Positions 17,807-27,836 are shown, numbered from the stretch's first letter. The stretch: DNA of 64,000 nucleotides from Nibribacter roseus (GCF_042662225.1 NZ_JBHSYQ010000003.1:992001-1056000); one strand, 5' to 3'. Notes: generated by a model not told the origin, from the letters alone. Program-made: numbers and translations.

Positions 17807-17843
17807 AAAAAGAGAGGCCGGTTTTACCGGCCTCTCTTTTTTT
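17807..17843 (+). terminator. Intrinsic terminator after the first SusC/D unit
   Basis: 11-bp stem AGAGAGGCCGG / CCGGCCTCTCT with a T7 run. It separates the two SusC/D units into different transcripts. Confidence 0.9.
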
Positions 17844-18181
17844 ATAGAACTATCACTATTGATTACCCTTTTCGCTGCTTAGATTCTTGCCTGCAACCAT
17901 AGGTAAATTAGATATTCTCTAAAACTTGATCAATGATTTAGGTGTCTATATTAAAATAATATAAAAAACAGTAATACACTATAAATAAATTTAAAATGTA
18001 TTGGCTTTAAAATTTAGTTTACCTTTTATTTTGGTGGATAAGTCAATGAAATAGCTAAAAAGTAGCTATGTCTGTTGTTTAAGCGCTTTTTTGGTGTTAT
18101 TTTTCAACTGGTATTCCCTGAGAAAATTAAAGTTTTAGTCTGTTCTTTCTTATTCCTATTTACAAACAACCAATTTTACAC
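17844..18181. other. AT-rich leader region before the second SusC gene
   Basis: 338 bases, very AT-rich near 17940-18030. It presumably carries the promoter of the second SusC/D unit. I recognised no repeat, hairpin or small gene. Confidence 0.5.
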
Positions 18182-21100
18182 ATGAAGAAAATTTACATTT
18201 TGCTGATGGTGGTTTTTACCCTCTGTGGTATTAATCAACTGGCAGCCCAAGACCGGCAGATTACCGGTAGGGTCTTATCCGCCTCTGATGGTACTCCGGT
18301 AATAGGAGCCAGCGTTGTGGTGAAAGGTACTACCGTTGGTACCAACACCGATGCTGATGGAAACTATAGCATAGCTGCTCCAGCAACGGGAGGCACGCTG
18401 GTGGTTTCTTTTATTGGCTTTACTGCGCAAGAGGTACCCATAAACGGTCGCTCTAACATCAATGTCTCTCTAAAGCCAGATGTGCAGCTACTGAATGAAG
18501 TGGTAGTAACAGCCTTTGGTAGGGAGCAGGAAAAGAAATCGCTGGGGTATGCTGTGCAGGAAGTAGGCGCAGAGGAAATTGCCAGAACACAGAACCCAAA
18601 TGTGGTCAATGCTCTGCAAGGGCGTGTAGCAGGGGTTCAAGTATTAGGTACCGGTGGTACGCCTGGAGCTGGTTCCCGTATCCAAATCAGGGGGATCAAC
18701 TCCTTGAATCCGGGGGCTAACAACCAGCCTCTGTTTGTAGTAGACGGTATTCCTATCAGCAACGAGACTATTGCCGGTAACCAATTGCCAAGTGCAGGTT
18801 CCAATGCTGTGAACAGCTCAGAGCAATTTGCTTTCACGAACCGGGCCGCAGACATAAACCCAGAAGATGTGGAGAGCATGACCGTGCTTAAAGGAGCAGC
18901 AGCTACCGCTCTTTACGGTCTAAGAGCAGCCAATGGTGTAATCATTATCACCACCAAAAAAGGAAAGGCTGGGGCTACTACTGTAAACTTCAGCTCTAAT
19001 TTTGGTATTGACAATATAAACAAAACTCCGCGTTACCAGACGCGCTACAGAGAAGGTTTAAGTGGAAGATTGCGTTGGACTGCTGCCGGTGCTCCAAACC
19101 GTTTCCAAACCTTTGGCCCACCTATTACCGATGAGCCTTTCTATGATAACTTCAAGGACTTCTTTCAGACCGGTACCCGTTTTGACAATAATTTAAGCGT
19201 GTCAGGGGGAAGTGATAAAGCTACCTTCCACACCTCTCTTTCCCATTTCAACCAAGAGGGGATAGTGCCGAACTCAGATTGGGCACGTACCACGGTAAAA
19301 TTGGGTGGTGCTGTAAATGTGTCTCCTAAGTTTGGCATAACTGGTTCAGTGAGCTACAGCCAGTCTGGTGGTAATAAAGCTGCCTCAGGCGACAAAGGCA
19401 TCATGTCTGCCTTGACTTATCACACTACTACTTTTGATGTGAATGATTATATGAATCCTGACGGTACCATGAAAGTGTACTCGCCAGGTGTAATTGATAA
19501 CCCACGCTATTTGGCTGAACATAGTACGTTGAAAGACGATGTGAACCGTGTGCTCGGTAATGTTGGGCTTAACTACGACTTCACCCATTGGTTAAAGTTT
19601 AGCTATAAAATTGGTGCCGACGTGTACAGCGACAACCGTCAGCGTTTAGTGCCAGGGCCTATTTTCCAAGGAGCACCTACTTTAGATATTGCTGCCGGTA
19701 CCGGAGGCTTTTTGGTGGAAGAGCGCGTAAACTACCGCGAAATAACATCCAACGCTTTCTTAACCGCTGAGCATGACTTTTCAGAAGATCTGAGAGGTAG
19801 CTTAATGATTGGTAACTCTGTAGAAAACCAATATTCAGATATTCTGAACACCCGTGGAGAGCGTTTTACGGTTCCGTTGTTCTACCACCTTTCAAACACG
19901 GCAAATATTTTCACTTCAAACGGTATAAGTGAAAGAAGACTAATTGGAGCCTTTTTTGATGCCAAGTTGGACTATAAGAACATGTTGTTCCTGAACGTGA
20001 CGGGTCGTAACGATTGGACTTCTACGTTGCCAAAAGAGAACCGGTCATTCTTCTATCCATCCGTGAGCACCAGCTTTATATTTACCGAGCCGCTTAACCT
20101 GAGTGACAACAAGATTCTGAATTACGGTAAAATAAGAGCTTCTTGGGCAGAGGTAGGGAAGGACACCCAGCCTTACCGGGTAGGTACTTATTATGGAGCA
20201 GCTTCTGGCTTTCCGTTCGGGAACAGAAACGGCTTTGTAGTGAGCACAAACCAAGGTGACCCTAACCTGCGTCCTGAAACTACTTCTTCAATAGAGTTTG
20301 GTACTGAGTTGCAGTTCCTGCAGGGCAGAATCTCAGTAGACGCTACGTACTACCGGTCAAACAGTAGCGATCAGATTTTGGCTATTCCAACCAGTGTCAC
20401 CTCTGGTATCACCAACTACACCAGCAATGCCGGAGAAATACAGAATACTGGTATTGAGTTATTAGTAAGCGGTACTCCTGTTAAAACAAACGACTTTACT
20501 TGGGAAGTAGTGGTGAACTGGTCGCGCAACCGCAGCGAAGTTCTTTCCATCAATGAGGCTGTGAGCGAAATCATCTTCCAAGATGACCGCATCATGAACA
20601 AACTTGTGGTGGGTGGCTCTGCCGGTGACTTGTATGGCCGCGTATTTCAGCGTAATGAGCAAGGCCAGTTAATCATTGGCACTAACGGCCTGCCAATTCT
20701 AAGTCCAGCTGCACCATTGGTGAAAGTAGGTAACGCGCTGCCAGACTGGCAAGGTGGTATTACCAACGTTATCACCTGGAAAGGTTTGACTTTGTCTGCT
20801 TTGATTGACATTCGTCAGGGTGGAGATGTGTATGATGTAAGTATGCGTAACCGTATCCGGAATGGTATTGACATCAGAACCGAGAACAGATACCAGCAGT
20901 TGATCTTCAAAGGAGTGAATGCCAACGGAGAGCCGAACACTATACCAGTTATTTTAGATGAGGCTTTCTACCGGAACGGAGGTAGCTACAATGATGCCGC
21001 TGATGTGCTTTTACAAGATGCTTCATGGGTGCGTTTAAGAAATGCCCAGCTGTCATACACATTGCCGGGTAGCTTAATTGGGAAAACGCCATTCAAGAGC

Positions 21101-21265
21101 GCGCGGGTAAGCCTTACAGGTAACAACTTATTTCTGATTACTCCTTTTGAAGGCTTTGATCCTGAGACTCCTACGTACGGATCTGGTAGCAATGCGCTTG
21201 GATATACTGGCTACGGCATTCCTGCTGTTAGAAGTTATGCCTTTGGTTTGAACATTACCCTTTAA
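18182..21265 (+). CDS. SusC/RagA-family TonB-dependent outer-membrane transporter, second copy
   Basis: 1027 aa, a paralogue of the transporter at 13243 with the same order of parts. A signal peptide ends at LAAQ, followed by a regulatory domain (GRVLSASDGTPVIGASVVVKG), a TonB-box-like NEVVVTAFG, a plug (VNALQGRVAGVQVLG, IQIRGINSLN) and NGVIIITTKKG before the barrel. The sequences differ through the barrel loops, so the ligands probably differ. Its SusD begins eight bases after the stop. Confidence 0.93.
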   Translation: MKKIYILLMVVFTLCGINQLAAQDRQITGRVLSASDGTPVIGASVVVKGTTVGTNTDADGNYSIAAPATGGTLVVSFIGFTAQEVPINGRSNINVSLKPDVQLLNEVVVTAFGREQEKKSLGYAVQEVGAEEIARTQNPNVVNALQGRVAGVQVLGTGGTPGAGSRIQIRGINSLNPGANNQPLFVVDGIPISNETIAGNQLPSAGSNAVNSSEQFAFTNRAADINPEDVESMTVLKGAAATALYGLRAANGVIIITTKKGKAGATTVNFSSNFGIDNINKTPRYQTRYREGLSGRLRWTAAGAPNRFQTFGPPITDEPFYDNFKDFFQTGTRFDNNLSVSGGSDKATFHTSLSHFNQEGIVPNSDWARTTVKLGGAVNVSPKFGITGSVSYSQSGGNKAASGDKGIMSALTYHTTTFDVNDYMNPDGTMKVYSPGVIDNPRYLAEHSTLKDDVNRVLGNVGLNYDFTHWLKFSYKIGADVYSDNRQRLVPGPIFQGAPTLDIAAGTGGFLVEERVNYREITSNAFLTAEHDFSEDLRGSLMIGNSVENQYSDILNTRGERFTVPLFYHLSNTANIFTSNGISERRLIGAFFDAKLDYKNMLFLNVTGRNDWTSTLPKENRSFFYPSVSTSFIFTEPLNLSDNKILNYGKIRASWAEVGKDTQPYRVGTYYGAASGFPFGNRNGFVVSTNQGDPNLRPETTSSIEFGTELQFLQGRISVDATYYRSNSSDQILAIPTSVTSGITNYTSNAGEIQNTGIELLVSGTPVKTNDFTWEVVVNWSRNRSEVLSINEAVSEIIFQDDRIMNKLVVGGSAGDLYGRVFQRNEQGQLIIGTNGLPILSPAAPLVKVGNALPDWQGGITNVITWKGLTLSALIDIRQGGDVYDVSMRNRIRNGIDIRTENRYQQLIFKGVNANGEPNTIPVILDEAFYRNGGSYNDAADVLLQDASWVRLRNAQLSYTLPGSLIGKTPFKSARVSLTGNNLFLITPFEGFDPETPTYGSGSNALGYTGYGIPAVRSYAFGLNITL

Positions 21266-21272
21266 TCTAGAT

Positions 21273-22739
21273 TTGAACATGTTACAATTTTCTAAACGAT
21301 ATATTTCCATAGGATTACTGGCCTTGCTTCCCTTGGCAGGCTGTGATTCTTTTCTGGATGTAAATGATGATCCTACACGGGCTTCTGCGGTAAGTTCAGA
21401 TGCATTGCTTACACCCATACAAGTCTCCACGGGAGATGCCCACTATCAACTGGGTCTTTACACCAGCCTTTTTGCCCAACAGTTAGCGGCCTATACTTCA
21501 GGTCCTCAGTTATTTGACAGGCACATTGATGCCCGAATCAATACTGCCTGGAATACGATCTACCTGAACAGCCTGAATAACGCCAATTTATTGGTAGAAC
21601 AAGCCTCTGCGGAAGGCTCTGCCCATTATGTGGGCATTGTAAAAGTGTTGCAGGCTTTAAACTTGGGTTTGCTCACCGATACGTGGGGAGCGGTTCCTTT
21701 CTCAGAAGCTTTTCAGGGGCCACAGGAGTTAACGCCCTCTTATGACCAGCAAGAGCAACTGTATGGCACCATCAACAGACTGTTAGATGAGGCACTGGTA
21801 GAACTGCAAAAACCTACGTCTACTGTTAGACCGGCCGGAGATGATATTATCTACGGTGGGAACATCAGCAAATGGGTAAAAGCTGCCAATGCCTTGAAGG
21901 CGCGTTACGCTATCCACCTGGTAGAAAAGAACGGAGCAGCTGCTGCTAACCAAGCGCTTGCCTCTGTGGCGCAGGCTTTCACTGGCAACGCAGATGACAT
22001 GCTGGTAATGTACAACGACAGAAACCTGAACCCTTGGCACCGTGGTGTGGCTATTGGTACCACTACCGGTAACTTTATTGTGGCTCCGTCGCAGACACTC
22101 ATTAACCTCATGAACGGCGTGGCCTATTCAGGCCTGGTTGATCCGCGCTTGCCGTATCTGGCAGACAAAGGCACCAGCACTGCTAATTACGCCGGTTACA
22201 GAAATGGTCAAGGTTCTGGTGGAAACACTAACATTACGGCCAATACTTTCTATGCCAAACAAGGTTCACCGGTGCTTATGGTAACATACAGCGAAATGAA
22301 GTTCATTGAAGCTGAGGCTCGCTTTATTGCGAACGGTGGCACCAGAACATCACGGGGAAGCACTGCAGAAGCGTATGCGGCCTATTTAGCCGGCATCAAA
22401 GCACACATGGAAAGATTAGGCGTGCCTACCGCTGAAATGAATGCTTACTTGAACGATCCTAAGGTAGCGGTAGGTGCTGGAAACCTGACATTGGAGTTGA
22501 TCATGAAAGAAAAGCTCATAGCGCTTTACCTAAACCCTGAAGCGTGGGTAGATGTACGCCGTTATGATTATTCTACAAACATTTACCCTACCATGGAGCT
22601 GCCGGCAGAGCACAATCCTGCATTGAACGGTCAGTTTATCCGCCGGGTGCTTTACCCAGAGTCAGAGGGCGCCCGTAACTCTGAGGAAGTAAGCAAAGTG
22701 ACCAAAGGTCTGGCTGAGAAAATGTGGTGGGACCAATAA
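21273..22739 (+). CDS. SusD/RagB-family surface lipoprotein, second copy
   Basis: 488 aa. The lipoprotein signal has lipobox LAGC (C25) followed by DSFLDVNDDPTRAS. It has the same SusD-like_2 architecture as the copy at 16368: WNTIYLNSLNNANLLVEQA, YSEMKFIEAEARF, ALYLNPEAWVDVRRYDY, and both proteins end in KMWWDQ or KLWWDQ. It pairs with the SusC at 18182 and is followed 18 bases later by a small lipoprotein gene. Confidence 0.92.
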   Translation: MNMLQFSKRYISIGLLALLPLAGCDSFLDVNDDPTRASAVSSDALLTPIQVSTGDAHYQLGLYTSLFAQQLAAYTSGPQLFDRHIDARINTAWNTIYLNSLNNANLLVEQASAEGSAHYVGIVKVLQALNLGLLTDTWGAVPFSEAFQGPQELTPSYDQQEQLYGTINRLLDEALVELQKPTSTVRPAGDDIIYGGNISKWVKAANALKARYAIHLVEKNGAAAANQALASVAQAFTGNADDMLVMYNDRNLNPWHRGVAIGTTTGNFIVAPSQTLINLMNGVAYSGLVDPRLPYLADKGTSTANYAGYRNGQGSGGNTNITANTFYAKQGSPVLMVTYSEMKFIEAEARFIANGGTRTSRGSTAEAYAAYLAGIKAHMERLGVPTAEMNAYLNDPKVAVGAGNLTLELIMKEKLIALYLNPEAWVDVRRYDYSTNIYPTMELPAEHNPALNGQFIRRVLYPESEGARNSEEVSKVTKGLAEKMWWDQ

Positions 22740-22757
22740 TATTTATTCAAAGAAGTC

Positions 22758-23234
22758 ATGAAAAAGATAACATTATATTTAAGTCTTATAGCCTTTAGTG
22801 CGTTTTCATTAACGGCCTGCTATGATGAGCCAGATTTCATAGCAGATAATACCACGCCTACTGGAGTGGGAAGTGCGCCTGTAAGTGGCAACGAGTTACG
22901 GAACCTAGCTACCAACACTAACTTTTCTACGGCCAATAACGCCAATACCAATAAGTTTGCGCCGGGTACAGAGCTGAGGTATGAACTACAGTTTTTCTCT
23001 GAATCTCCTATAAAAGAGATCAATGTGTATGAAACGGTGGGCGCTGGTACACGCACTAAGGTAAAAACGTATCCTTACGTGCCTGCTTTTTCAAAGACTG
23101 ATCGCACCGATACTTTGATTGTATCTTATACCGTGCCTCAAGCGCCAACAGGTACAAACGTGAAGGTAGATACGGAAGTACTTAATCAAAATAACCTGAA
23201 TGTTGTGCGTTCTTTCTGGTTAAGAGTTGAATAG
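22758..23234 (+). CDS. Small lipoprotein of the SusC/D unit
   Basis: 158 aa, no family recognised. The lipoprotein signal peptide has lipobox SLTAC (C21), then YDEPDFIADN. The acidic residues after the cysteine resemble a Bacteroidota lipoprotein export signal, so it is probably surface-exposed. The rest is predicted beta-rich and could be an Ig-like or SusE-type accessory binding domain. It is the third gene of the second unit, after SusC and SusD; the first unit has no such gene. A terminator lies 24 bases past the stop. Confidence 0.75.
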   Translation: MKKITLYLSLIAFSAFSLTACYDEPDFIADNTTPTGVGSAPVSGNELRNLATNTNFSTANNANTNKFAPGTELRYELQFFSESPIKEINVYETVGAGTRTKVKTYPYVPAFSKTDRTDTLIVSYTVPQAPTGTNVKVDTEVLNQNNLNVVRSFWLRVE

Positions 23235-23257
23235 GTACTGCCGCAGTAGTGTTAAAC

Positions 23258-23290
23258 AAAAAGGCCTCCAGATTCTGGAGGCCTTTTTGT
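23258..23290 (+). terminator. Intrinsic terminator after the second SusC/D unit
   Basis: 13-bp stem AAAAAGGCCTCCA / TGGAGGCCTTTTT, AT-symmetrical and so usable on both strands. Confidence 0.88.
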
Positions 23291-23296
23291 TTTGCC

Positions 23297-23332
23297 TTTT
23301 CAGTCCATTTTCGTAAAAACAGGCTTGAAACA
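23297..23332. repeat. PAL palindromic repeat, copy 7 (diverged)
   Basis: Contains CCATTTTCGTAAAAACAGGC and ends TTGAAACA. The left arm has decayed. It sits eight bases beyond the stop of the minus-strand SRPBCC gene. Confidence 0.6.
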
Positions 23333-23339
23333 TGTAAGA

Positions 23340-23723
23340 TTACTGCTCCTCAAAAAAAGCGATTAGGGAACCGGCGTAACTTTCCTCCCAGCCCTCTGCA
23401 ATATCTTGGTAAGCCTCATCGGGTATGTTAGTTTGTTTTACTTCCATAGAGCAGCCTTGCTTGTGCGGGTGGAGCTTTATGGTGACAATAGACTCTTCTG
23501 GCTCTCCTTCAAAGTACCACTGCTGCACTATTTTCTTGCCTTCCTCAAACTCCAGATTTTTACCTACAATGTTGCCTTCCCAAAGCGAAAACTCAGAGCC
23601 AGGTTCAGTAGACATTTCTGCCTCGTCTCCGGTCCAGATTTGAAGGGTGATGGGGTTGGTGAGGGCTATGTATACTTCTTCAGGGGTAGCCGGTATGGTA
23701 TAATATTTTTTAAAGTCTTTCAT
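23340..23723 (-). CDS. SRPBCC (AHSA1-like) domain protein
   Basis: 127 aa, one START/Bet v1-like hydrophobic-cavity domain. The opening YYTIPATPEEVYIALTNPITLQIWTG is typical of Activator-of-Hsp90-homology (AHSA1) proteins, and the C-terminal helix AEGWEESYAGSLIAFFEEQ closes the fold. The ligand and role are unknown. It appears to stand alone. Confidence 0.82.
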   Translation of the reverse strand: MKDFKKYYTIPATPEEVYIALTNPITLQIWTGDEAEMSTEPGSEFSLWEGNIVGKNLEFEEGKKIVQQWYFEGEPEESIVTIKLHPHKQGCSMEVKQTNIPDEAYQDIAEGWEESYAGSLIAFFEEQ

Positions 23724-23812
23724 GGCTGGAGGTGGTTAGGCCGCAAGATACAAAAACCCAGAGCTAGCTAACTGAAAAAGGGCATGAAAGTAAGGCGTGC
23801 GCAATCTGATAC

Positions 23813-23849
23813 ATTTTCGGCCTCATTTTTCAAAAACAGGCCGAAAACA
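23813..23849. repeat. PAL palindromic repeat, copy 8
   Basis: ATTTTCGGCCTCATTTTTCA followed by AAAACAGGCCGAAAACA. The stem pairs TTTTCGGCC with GGCCGAAAA. Confidence 0.75.
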
Positions 23850-23859
23850 TCAATAAGCA

Positions 23860-23891
23860 AACAGCCCCGATGGATTTCCATCGGGGCTGTT
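23860..23891 (-). terminator. Hairpin behind the S9 peptidase gene
   Basis: Perfect 15-bp arms beginning AACAGCCCCGATGGA, with a two-base centre. It lies 20 bases beyond the S9 peptidase stop. The T tract on the minus strand is weak. Confidence 0.65.
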
Positions 23892-23910
23892 GTTGAAACA
23901 AGACCGTTAC

Positions 23911-26412
23911 TTATTCTGGTCTGGAAGTTCTGCCGGAAGAGGACTTTTTATCGGTCAGCTCAATTTCACGGTTAATCTCTTTGATATCTACCGGCTGTGA
24001 ATAATCGCCTAGCAGGTGTTTGCTGAAATAGTCACCCATCATCCAGAAGAAATACTCGGTCATGGGGCCGAAGCCGTGGCGCTGGCCAGGCATTAGCATG
24101 AAATCAAAGCGCTTGTTGGCTTTGATTAAGGCGTCTGCCATTCTGATGGTATTGGCGGGGTGAACGTTGTTGTCTACGTCGCCAGTCACCAGCAGCAGGT
24201 TCCCTTTCAGGTTCTTGGCCAGATCTGGGTTTTTCTCGATAGCGTACTGGAACGTGGTGTCGCCTTTAGCGGTGATGACCTCTTTTACGCCGTGGTGCTT
24301 TTCAGACCACCAGCGGTTGTAGATGTTGTTCTCATGGTTACCGGCCCCAGACACGGCTACTTTAAAGAAATCTGGATACACCAGCATGGCCGCGGTAGAC
24401 ATAAACCCACCGCCCGAGTGGCCGGTAATTCCTATTCTTTCAATGTCAATGAAGTTATGGCGGTCTGCGAGTTGCTCAATGGTAGCTTTCTTATCTGCTA
24501 AGCCATAATCACGCAGGTTGCCGTAGCCATAGGTGTGGTACCATTTAGAGCGGGCAGGGTGGCCGCCGCGGTTACCCACGGTCACTACAATAAAGCCCAG
24601 CTGCGCCAAGCGGTCAATGCGGTCCATGCTGCGGCCGAAGGATTTGTTCACCGCCTCTGTCTGTGGGCCAGGGTAAACATAGGCAATAACTGGGTAACGT
24701 TTGGTTGAGTCAAAGTCGAAGGGCTTGTACATGACGCCGTAGAGGTCGGTCACGCCATCATCGGCTTTCACCTTGAACGGCTCTGGGAACTTATAGCCGG
24801 TAGTCATGAGGCGGCTTAAATCAGCAGTCTCTAAGTCCATCACTTTTTTGCCGGCGCTATTGTACAGCACTGATTTTGGAACCGTGTTCACGCGGCTAGA
24901 AGTATTCACGAAGAACTTGCGGCTGTCGTTCATGCTCACGTTGTGGTCAAAGTTGCCGGGGTTGAGCAGCTTCAGTCCGGAACCGTCAAAATTCACGCGG
25001 TAGAGGTGCATGTAGTAAGGGTCTTCCTTGGCTTCGCGGCCGTTGGCAGTAAAGTAAAGCACCCGCGCTTTTTCGTCAATGCCCACAATGTCTTCGCAGT
25101 GGTAAGGGCCGGAGGTGATCTGGTTTTTTAATTTGCCGTTGCCGTCATAGAGATAGAAGTGCCCCCACCCGTCGCGCTCTGACCAATGAATTAACTCATT
25201 GCCGCCGTTCACCAAGCCTACGCGGTTTACCTCTACGTAGGTGTTGAAACGCTCATCTATCAAGGGCTTCACGGTGCCAGAGGCTACATCCAGTACGCAC
25301 ACGTCAATCTTCTTGAGGTCGCGGCTGGTGCGGGTGAAGTATACTTTGTCTTTGGTGCCGTGCCACAGGCTGGCGCGGAACTCATCGTCGCGGCTGCTTT
25401 GCAAAGGTGGGGCTGGCCAAACGGAAATCTCCTGGTCTTTGAAAGCGGCAGCGTTTATTTTGCGGGAGGTTTTGTCGGTGAAGTTGAACAGCAGCAGCTC
25501 TCTGATAGGCGCTTCTTTCTCGCCGGGCATATGGTACTTATAGGTTTCAAGCGCCGGGCGGCCAGCCGCAGTATTGTGCAGTACCCAAAGGTCTTTCACT
25601 TTGCGGGCGTCGGTGCGGGTCATGACAAAGTGCTTGCTGTCCGGCGACCACATAATGAAGGCTGGCTTGCGGTTTTTCTTGTTTTTCTCGCGCTCTACGT
25701 TCGTTTCACCGTTGTTGTCGCCGTAGGTGTAATGCTCCACGCCATCTTGAGTGAACTGGTGCTCCACAATGGTAGAGTCTTTTTCGTTTTTCAGGGCCTT
25801 CTCGTAGTTTTCGCGGTCCATCCAATAGAGGTTATGCTCCTTGGCGAAGACTACAAACTTTTGGTCAGGTGAGATAGATGCCCACCGCGGCTTTTGCTTT
25901 GGCTTCTGGTAATCTTTTAGTTCAGTTAATTGGCGGGTGCCCAGGTTGTATTGGAAGTAGAAAGTTTTCTTCTCCAGTGAATCAGCCGCTTTTTTATCCA
26001 AACGGTCTTTTTTTACCTGCTCAATGGTGCTTTTCACTTCAAACTGAATGCTCTTTTCGTCGTCTGTGAACTTAAGGTTCTCCAGGGGCAGGTGCTGCCC
26101 GTCAAATGGGTCGCGGACAATTTTGGTGATTTCGGCGGCCAGCTGATCGTTGTTGAAGAGTGCCTGCTTTGACTTGGCTACCGGGTCAACAATAACCCAT
26201 TTCTTGCCGTCTGAGGTCTCGTACTGGTACCAAAACCGGTCTGAGTGCTTCAGCCAGTGTGGGTCTAGGTTAGTAGTGAAGATGAGTTTCTCTAGTTTTT
26301 TAGGAGAAAAGCGCGAGGCCAGTTGGTAGTTGGCCTTGGTGGATTGACCCTGTTGGGCCTGCAGTCCCAGGCTGGCCAACAAAAAGGCCCCTAGGAAGAA
26401 TAATAATCTCAT
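23911..26412 (-). CDS. Prolyl oligopeptidase family (S9, dipeptidyl-peptidase-IV-like) peptidase
   Basis: 833 aa, secreted. The signal peptide ends LGLQAQQ. An N-terminal beta-propeller (DPP-IV-type, to about residue 570) precedes the alpha/beta-hydrolase domain. The catalytic triad is visible: S666 in GHSGGG, D747 in GDVDNNVHP and H779 in GQRHGFG. It probably removes dipeptides from peptides in the periplasm. The start at 26412 (MRLLFFLG) is chosen because it opens directly into the signal peptide; an extension to 26451 adds a non-signal stretch. Whether it acts on material imported by the nearby SusC/D systems is unknown. Confidence 0.93.
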   Translation of the reverse strand: MRLLFFLGAFLLASLGLQAQQGQSTKANYQLASRFSPKKLEKLIFTTNLDPHWLKHSDRFWYQYETSDGKKWVIVDPVAKSKQALFNNDQLAAEITKIVRDPFDGQHLPLENLKFTDDEKSIQFEVKSTIEQVKKDRLDKKAADSLEKKTFYFQYNLGTRQLTELKDYQKPKQKPRWASISPDQKFVVFAKEHNLYWMDRENYEKALKNEKDSTIVEHQFTQDGVEHYTYGDNNGETNVEREKNKKNRKPAFIMWSPDSKHFVMTRTDARKVKDLWVLHNTAAGRPALETYKYHMPGEKEAPIRELLLFNFTDKTSRKINAAAFKDQEISVWPAPPLQSSRDDEFRASLWHGTKDKVYFTRTSRDLKKIDVCVLDVASGTVKPLIDERFNTYVEVNRVGLVNGGNELIHWSERDGWGHFYLYDGNGKLKNQITSGPYHCEDIVGIDEKARVLYFTANGREAKEDPYYMHLYRVNFDGSGLKLLNPGNFDHNVSMNDSRKFFVNTSSRVNTVPKSVLYNSAGKKVMDLETADLSRLMTTGYKFPEPFKVKADDGVTDLYGVMYKPFDFDSTKRYPVIAYVYPGPQTEAVNKSFGRSMDRIDRLAQLGFIVVTVGNRGGHPARSKWYHTYGYGNLRDYGLADKKATIEQLADRHNFIDIERIGITGHSGGGFMSTAAMLVYPDFFKVAVSGAGNHENNIYNRWWSEKHHGVKEVITAKGDTTFQYAIEKNPDLAKNLKGNLLLVTGDVDNNVHPANTIRMADALIKANKRFDFMLMPGQRHGFGPMTEYFFWMMGDYFSKHLLGDYSQPVDIKEINREIELTDKKSSSGRTSRPE

Positions 26413-26549
26413 GTAAAGGGATGTGTGTTGTTTGGAAAGATGAAGATACAAAATAACCCGTTAATAATAGTGTATGAACAAGCAGTTCTCCCTTGGTAAA
26501 GGCAGGACTGCTTGTATAGCTCGTACTGTAAGGTAAATAATGAAACAGG

Positions 26550-27836
26550 CTATTTGCTAATAAGGTAACTAGCACCAATTGCCACGGTTTGCGTTACAAA
26601 GGGCTGCCTTTGTTGGGTAATATCAAATGTGGTATAAAGGGCAGAGAAGTCTAACCTTTTTAATGCTACTACCCCAATTCGGGCAGTATAGGAAACTAAA
26701 ATTTTGTTGGGTTTTAAGTAGTTCTCTACTTTATAAGAAGATATCTCTTCCCCATCCCTCATATCCTTTTTGAAAATTACATCACCAGAGTATTGAGCAA
26801 ATGTTCCAATTACTCCGCCGGCCACATAAAATTTAAAGTTAGGTGAATTGTATAAATGGTAGAGCGCCTGCGGGTTTAAAGAAATCGACCGCTGAGACAA
26901 TTTATAATTTGAATGATAGCTATATCTGGAGCCAGGAGCGGAAGTTAGGCCTGTAGCGTTAAACTTGGTTTGGGTATAAGACAGTTCGGTTCTAATTAAA
27001 AGCTTTTGGGTGATGGGATTGGCAAATACATCTAAACCAACAGATACCAAGGGGGCATAAGAGGTAGAATAGTCTGCTTCTTTCCCAAAGCCGCTATGCT
27101 CTACCATAGTAAAAGAGGTTCTTGCTCCCCAAATGCCAGCCAAAAACCTTACTCTTGAAAGGTCTTCTGTATATCTTGCTGTTTTCAAAGCAGGTTCGGT
27201 GCCATTGATCAAATGTACTAATTCTAGAATATCCTTTTCTGTATACTTTGCGGCCATTGCTTTCCGCTGAAACTTTTCCATAGGTATATGGTGCTGTAAG
27301 GCAATGTCCCAAAGTTGGTTCCGGAATAGAGTCTCTGTAACTGTACGGTTGGCGTCTCCCTCAGCATAATATTTTCTATACTTCAATTCGTGAGGCGGAG
27401 TAGCCTTATTACTTTCTTTTATGTAAAAACGGGTTTTAATTCTGTCTTTATAAGAAAAAAAGGAAAGCCGAGGCCCTGATGTAATCAAATTTAGAAAGAC
27501 GGCCGCAACCTGGGTGGTAGTATCTGAGCCACGGAAGTTAGAATTTAAATCTACCGGGGCCATAGACATTCTGATCACAGCACTTTGAAAAGTCTCAAGA
27601 CCTGTTATCTGTAAATGTTGAGTATTGGCAGGAGTGAATTTTTGTTCAGAGGCATTTACTCCTTCGGCTTTAAAAGTGAACTCAGTGGGGGTGCGGAGCC
27701 ATTCACGGTAGTCTACAAAGCCCTTGAGTGTGTCTCCGGTAGAAGTAACCAATAAAGCGGGTTTAAAATTAGACTGAGCCTGTAAAAGCAACGAGCAAAA
27801 GGAAAGTAGAAGAAAGAGGAGTATGCTTTTTTTCAT
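26550..27836 (-). CDS. Predicted outer-membrane protein, family not recognised
   Basis: 428 aa. The signal peptide is residues 1-20 (ending LLLQAQ). The N-terminal part contains ALLVTSTGDTLKGFVDYREW, a pattern seen in Bacteroidota proteins of unknown function. The last 180 residues alternate polar and hydrophobic residues as in a small beta-barrel (LAGIWGARTSFTM, LLIRTELSYTQTKFN, FYVAGGVIGTFAQYSG) and end in AIGASYLISK. It is probably a surface or outer-membrane protein. It is not obviously in an operon. Confidence 0.7.
   Translation of the reverse strand: MKKSILLFLLLSFCSLLLQAQSNFKPALLVTSTGDTLKGFVDYREWLRTPTEFTFKAEGVNASEQKFTPANTQHLQITGLETFQSAVIRMSMAPVDLNSNFRGSDTTTQVAAVFLNLITSGPRLSFFSYKDRIKTRFYIKESNKATPPHELKYRKYYAEGDANRTVTETLFRNQLWDIALQHHIPMEKFQRKAMAAKYTEKDILELVHLINGTEPALKTARYTEDLSRVRFLAGIWGARTSFTMVEHSGFGKEADYSTSYAPLVSVGLDVFANPITQKLLIRTELSYTQTKFNATGLTSAPGSRYSYHSNYKLSQRSISLNPQALYHLYNSPNFKFYVAGGVIGTFAQYSGDVIFKKDMRDGEEISSYKVENYLKPNKILVSYTARIGVVALKRLDFSALYTTFDITQQRQPFVTQTVAIGASYLISK

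Noticed and set aside
23249..23431. 60-codon frame at the end of the second SusC/D unit
   Set aside because: It runs through the terminator and PAL copy 7 into the antisense of the SRPBCC gene.
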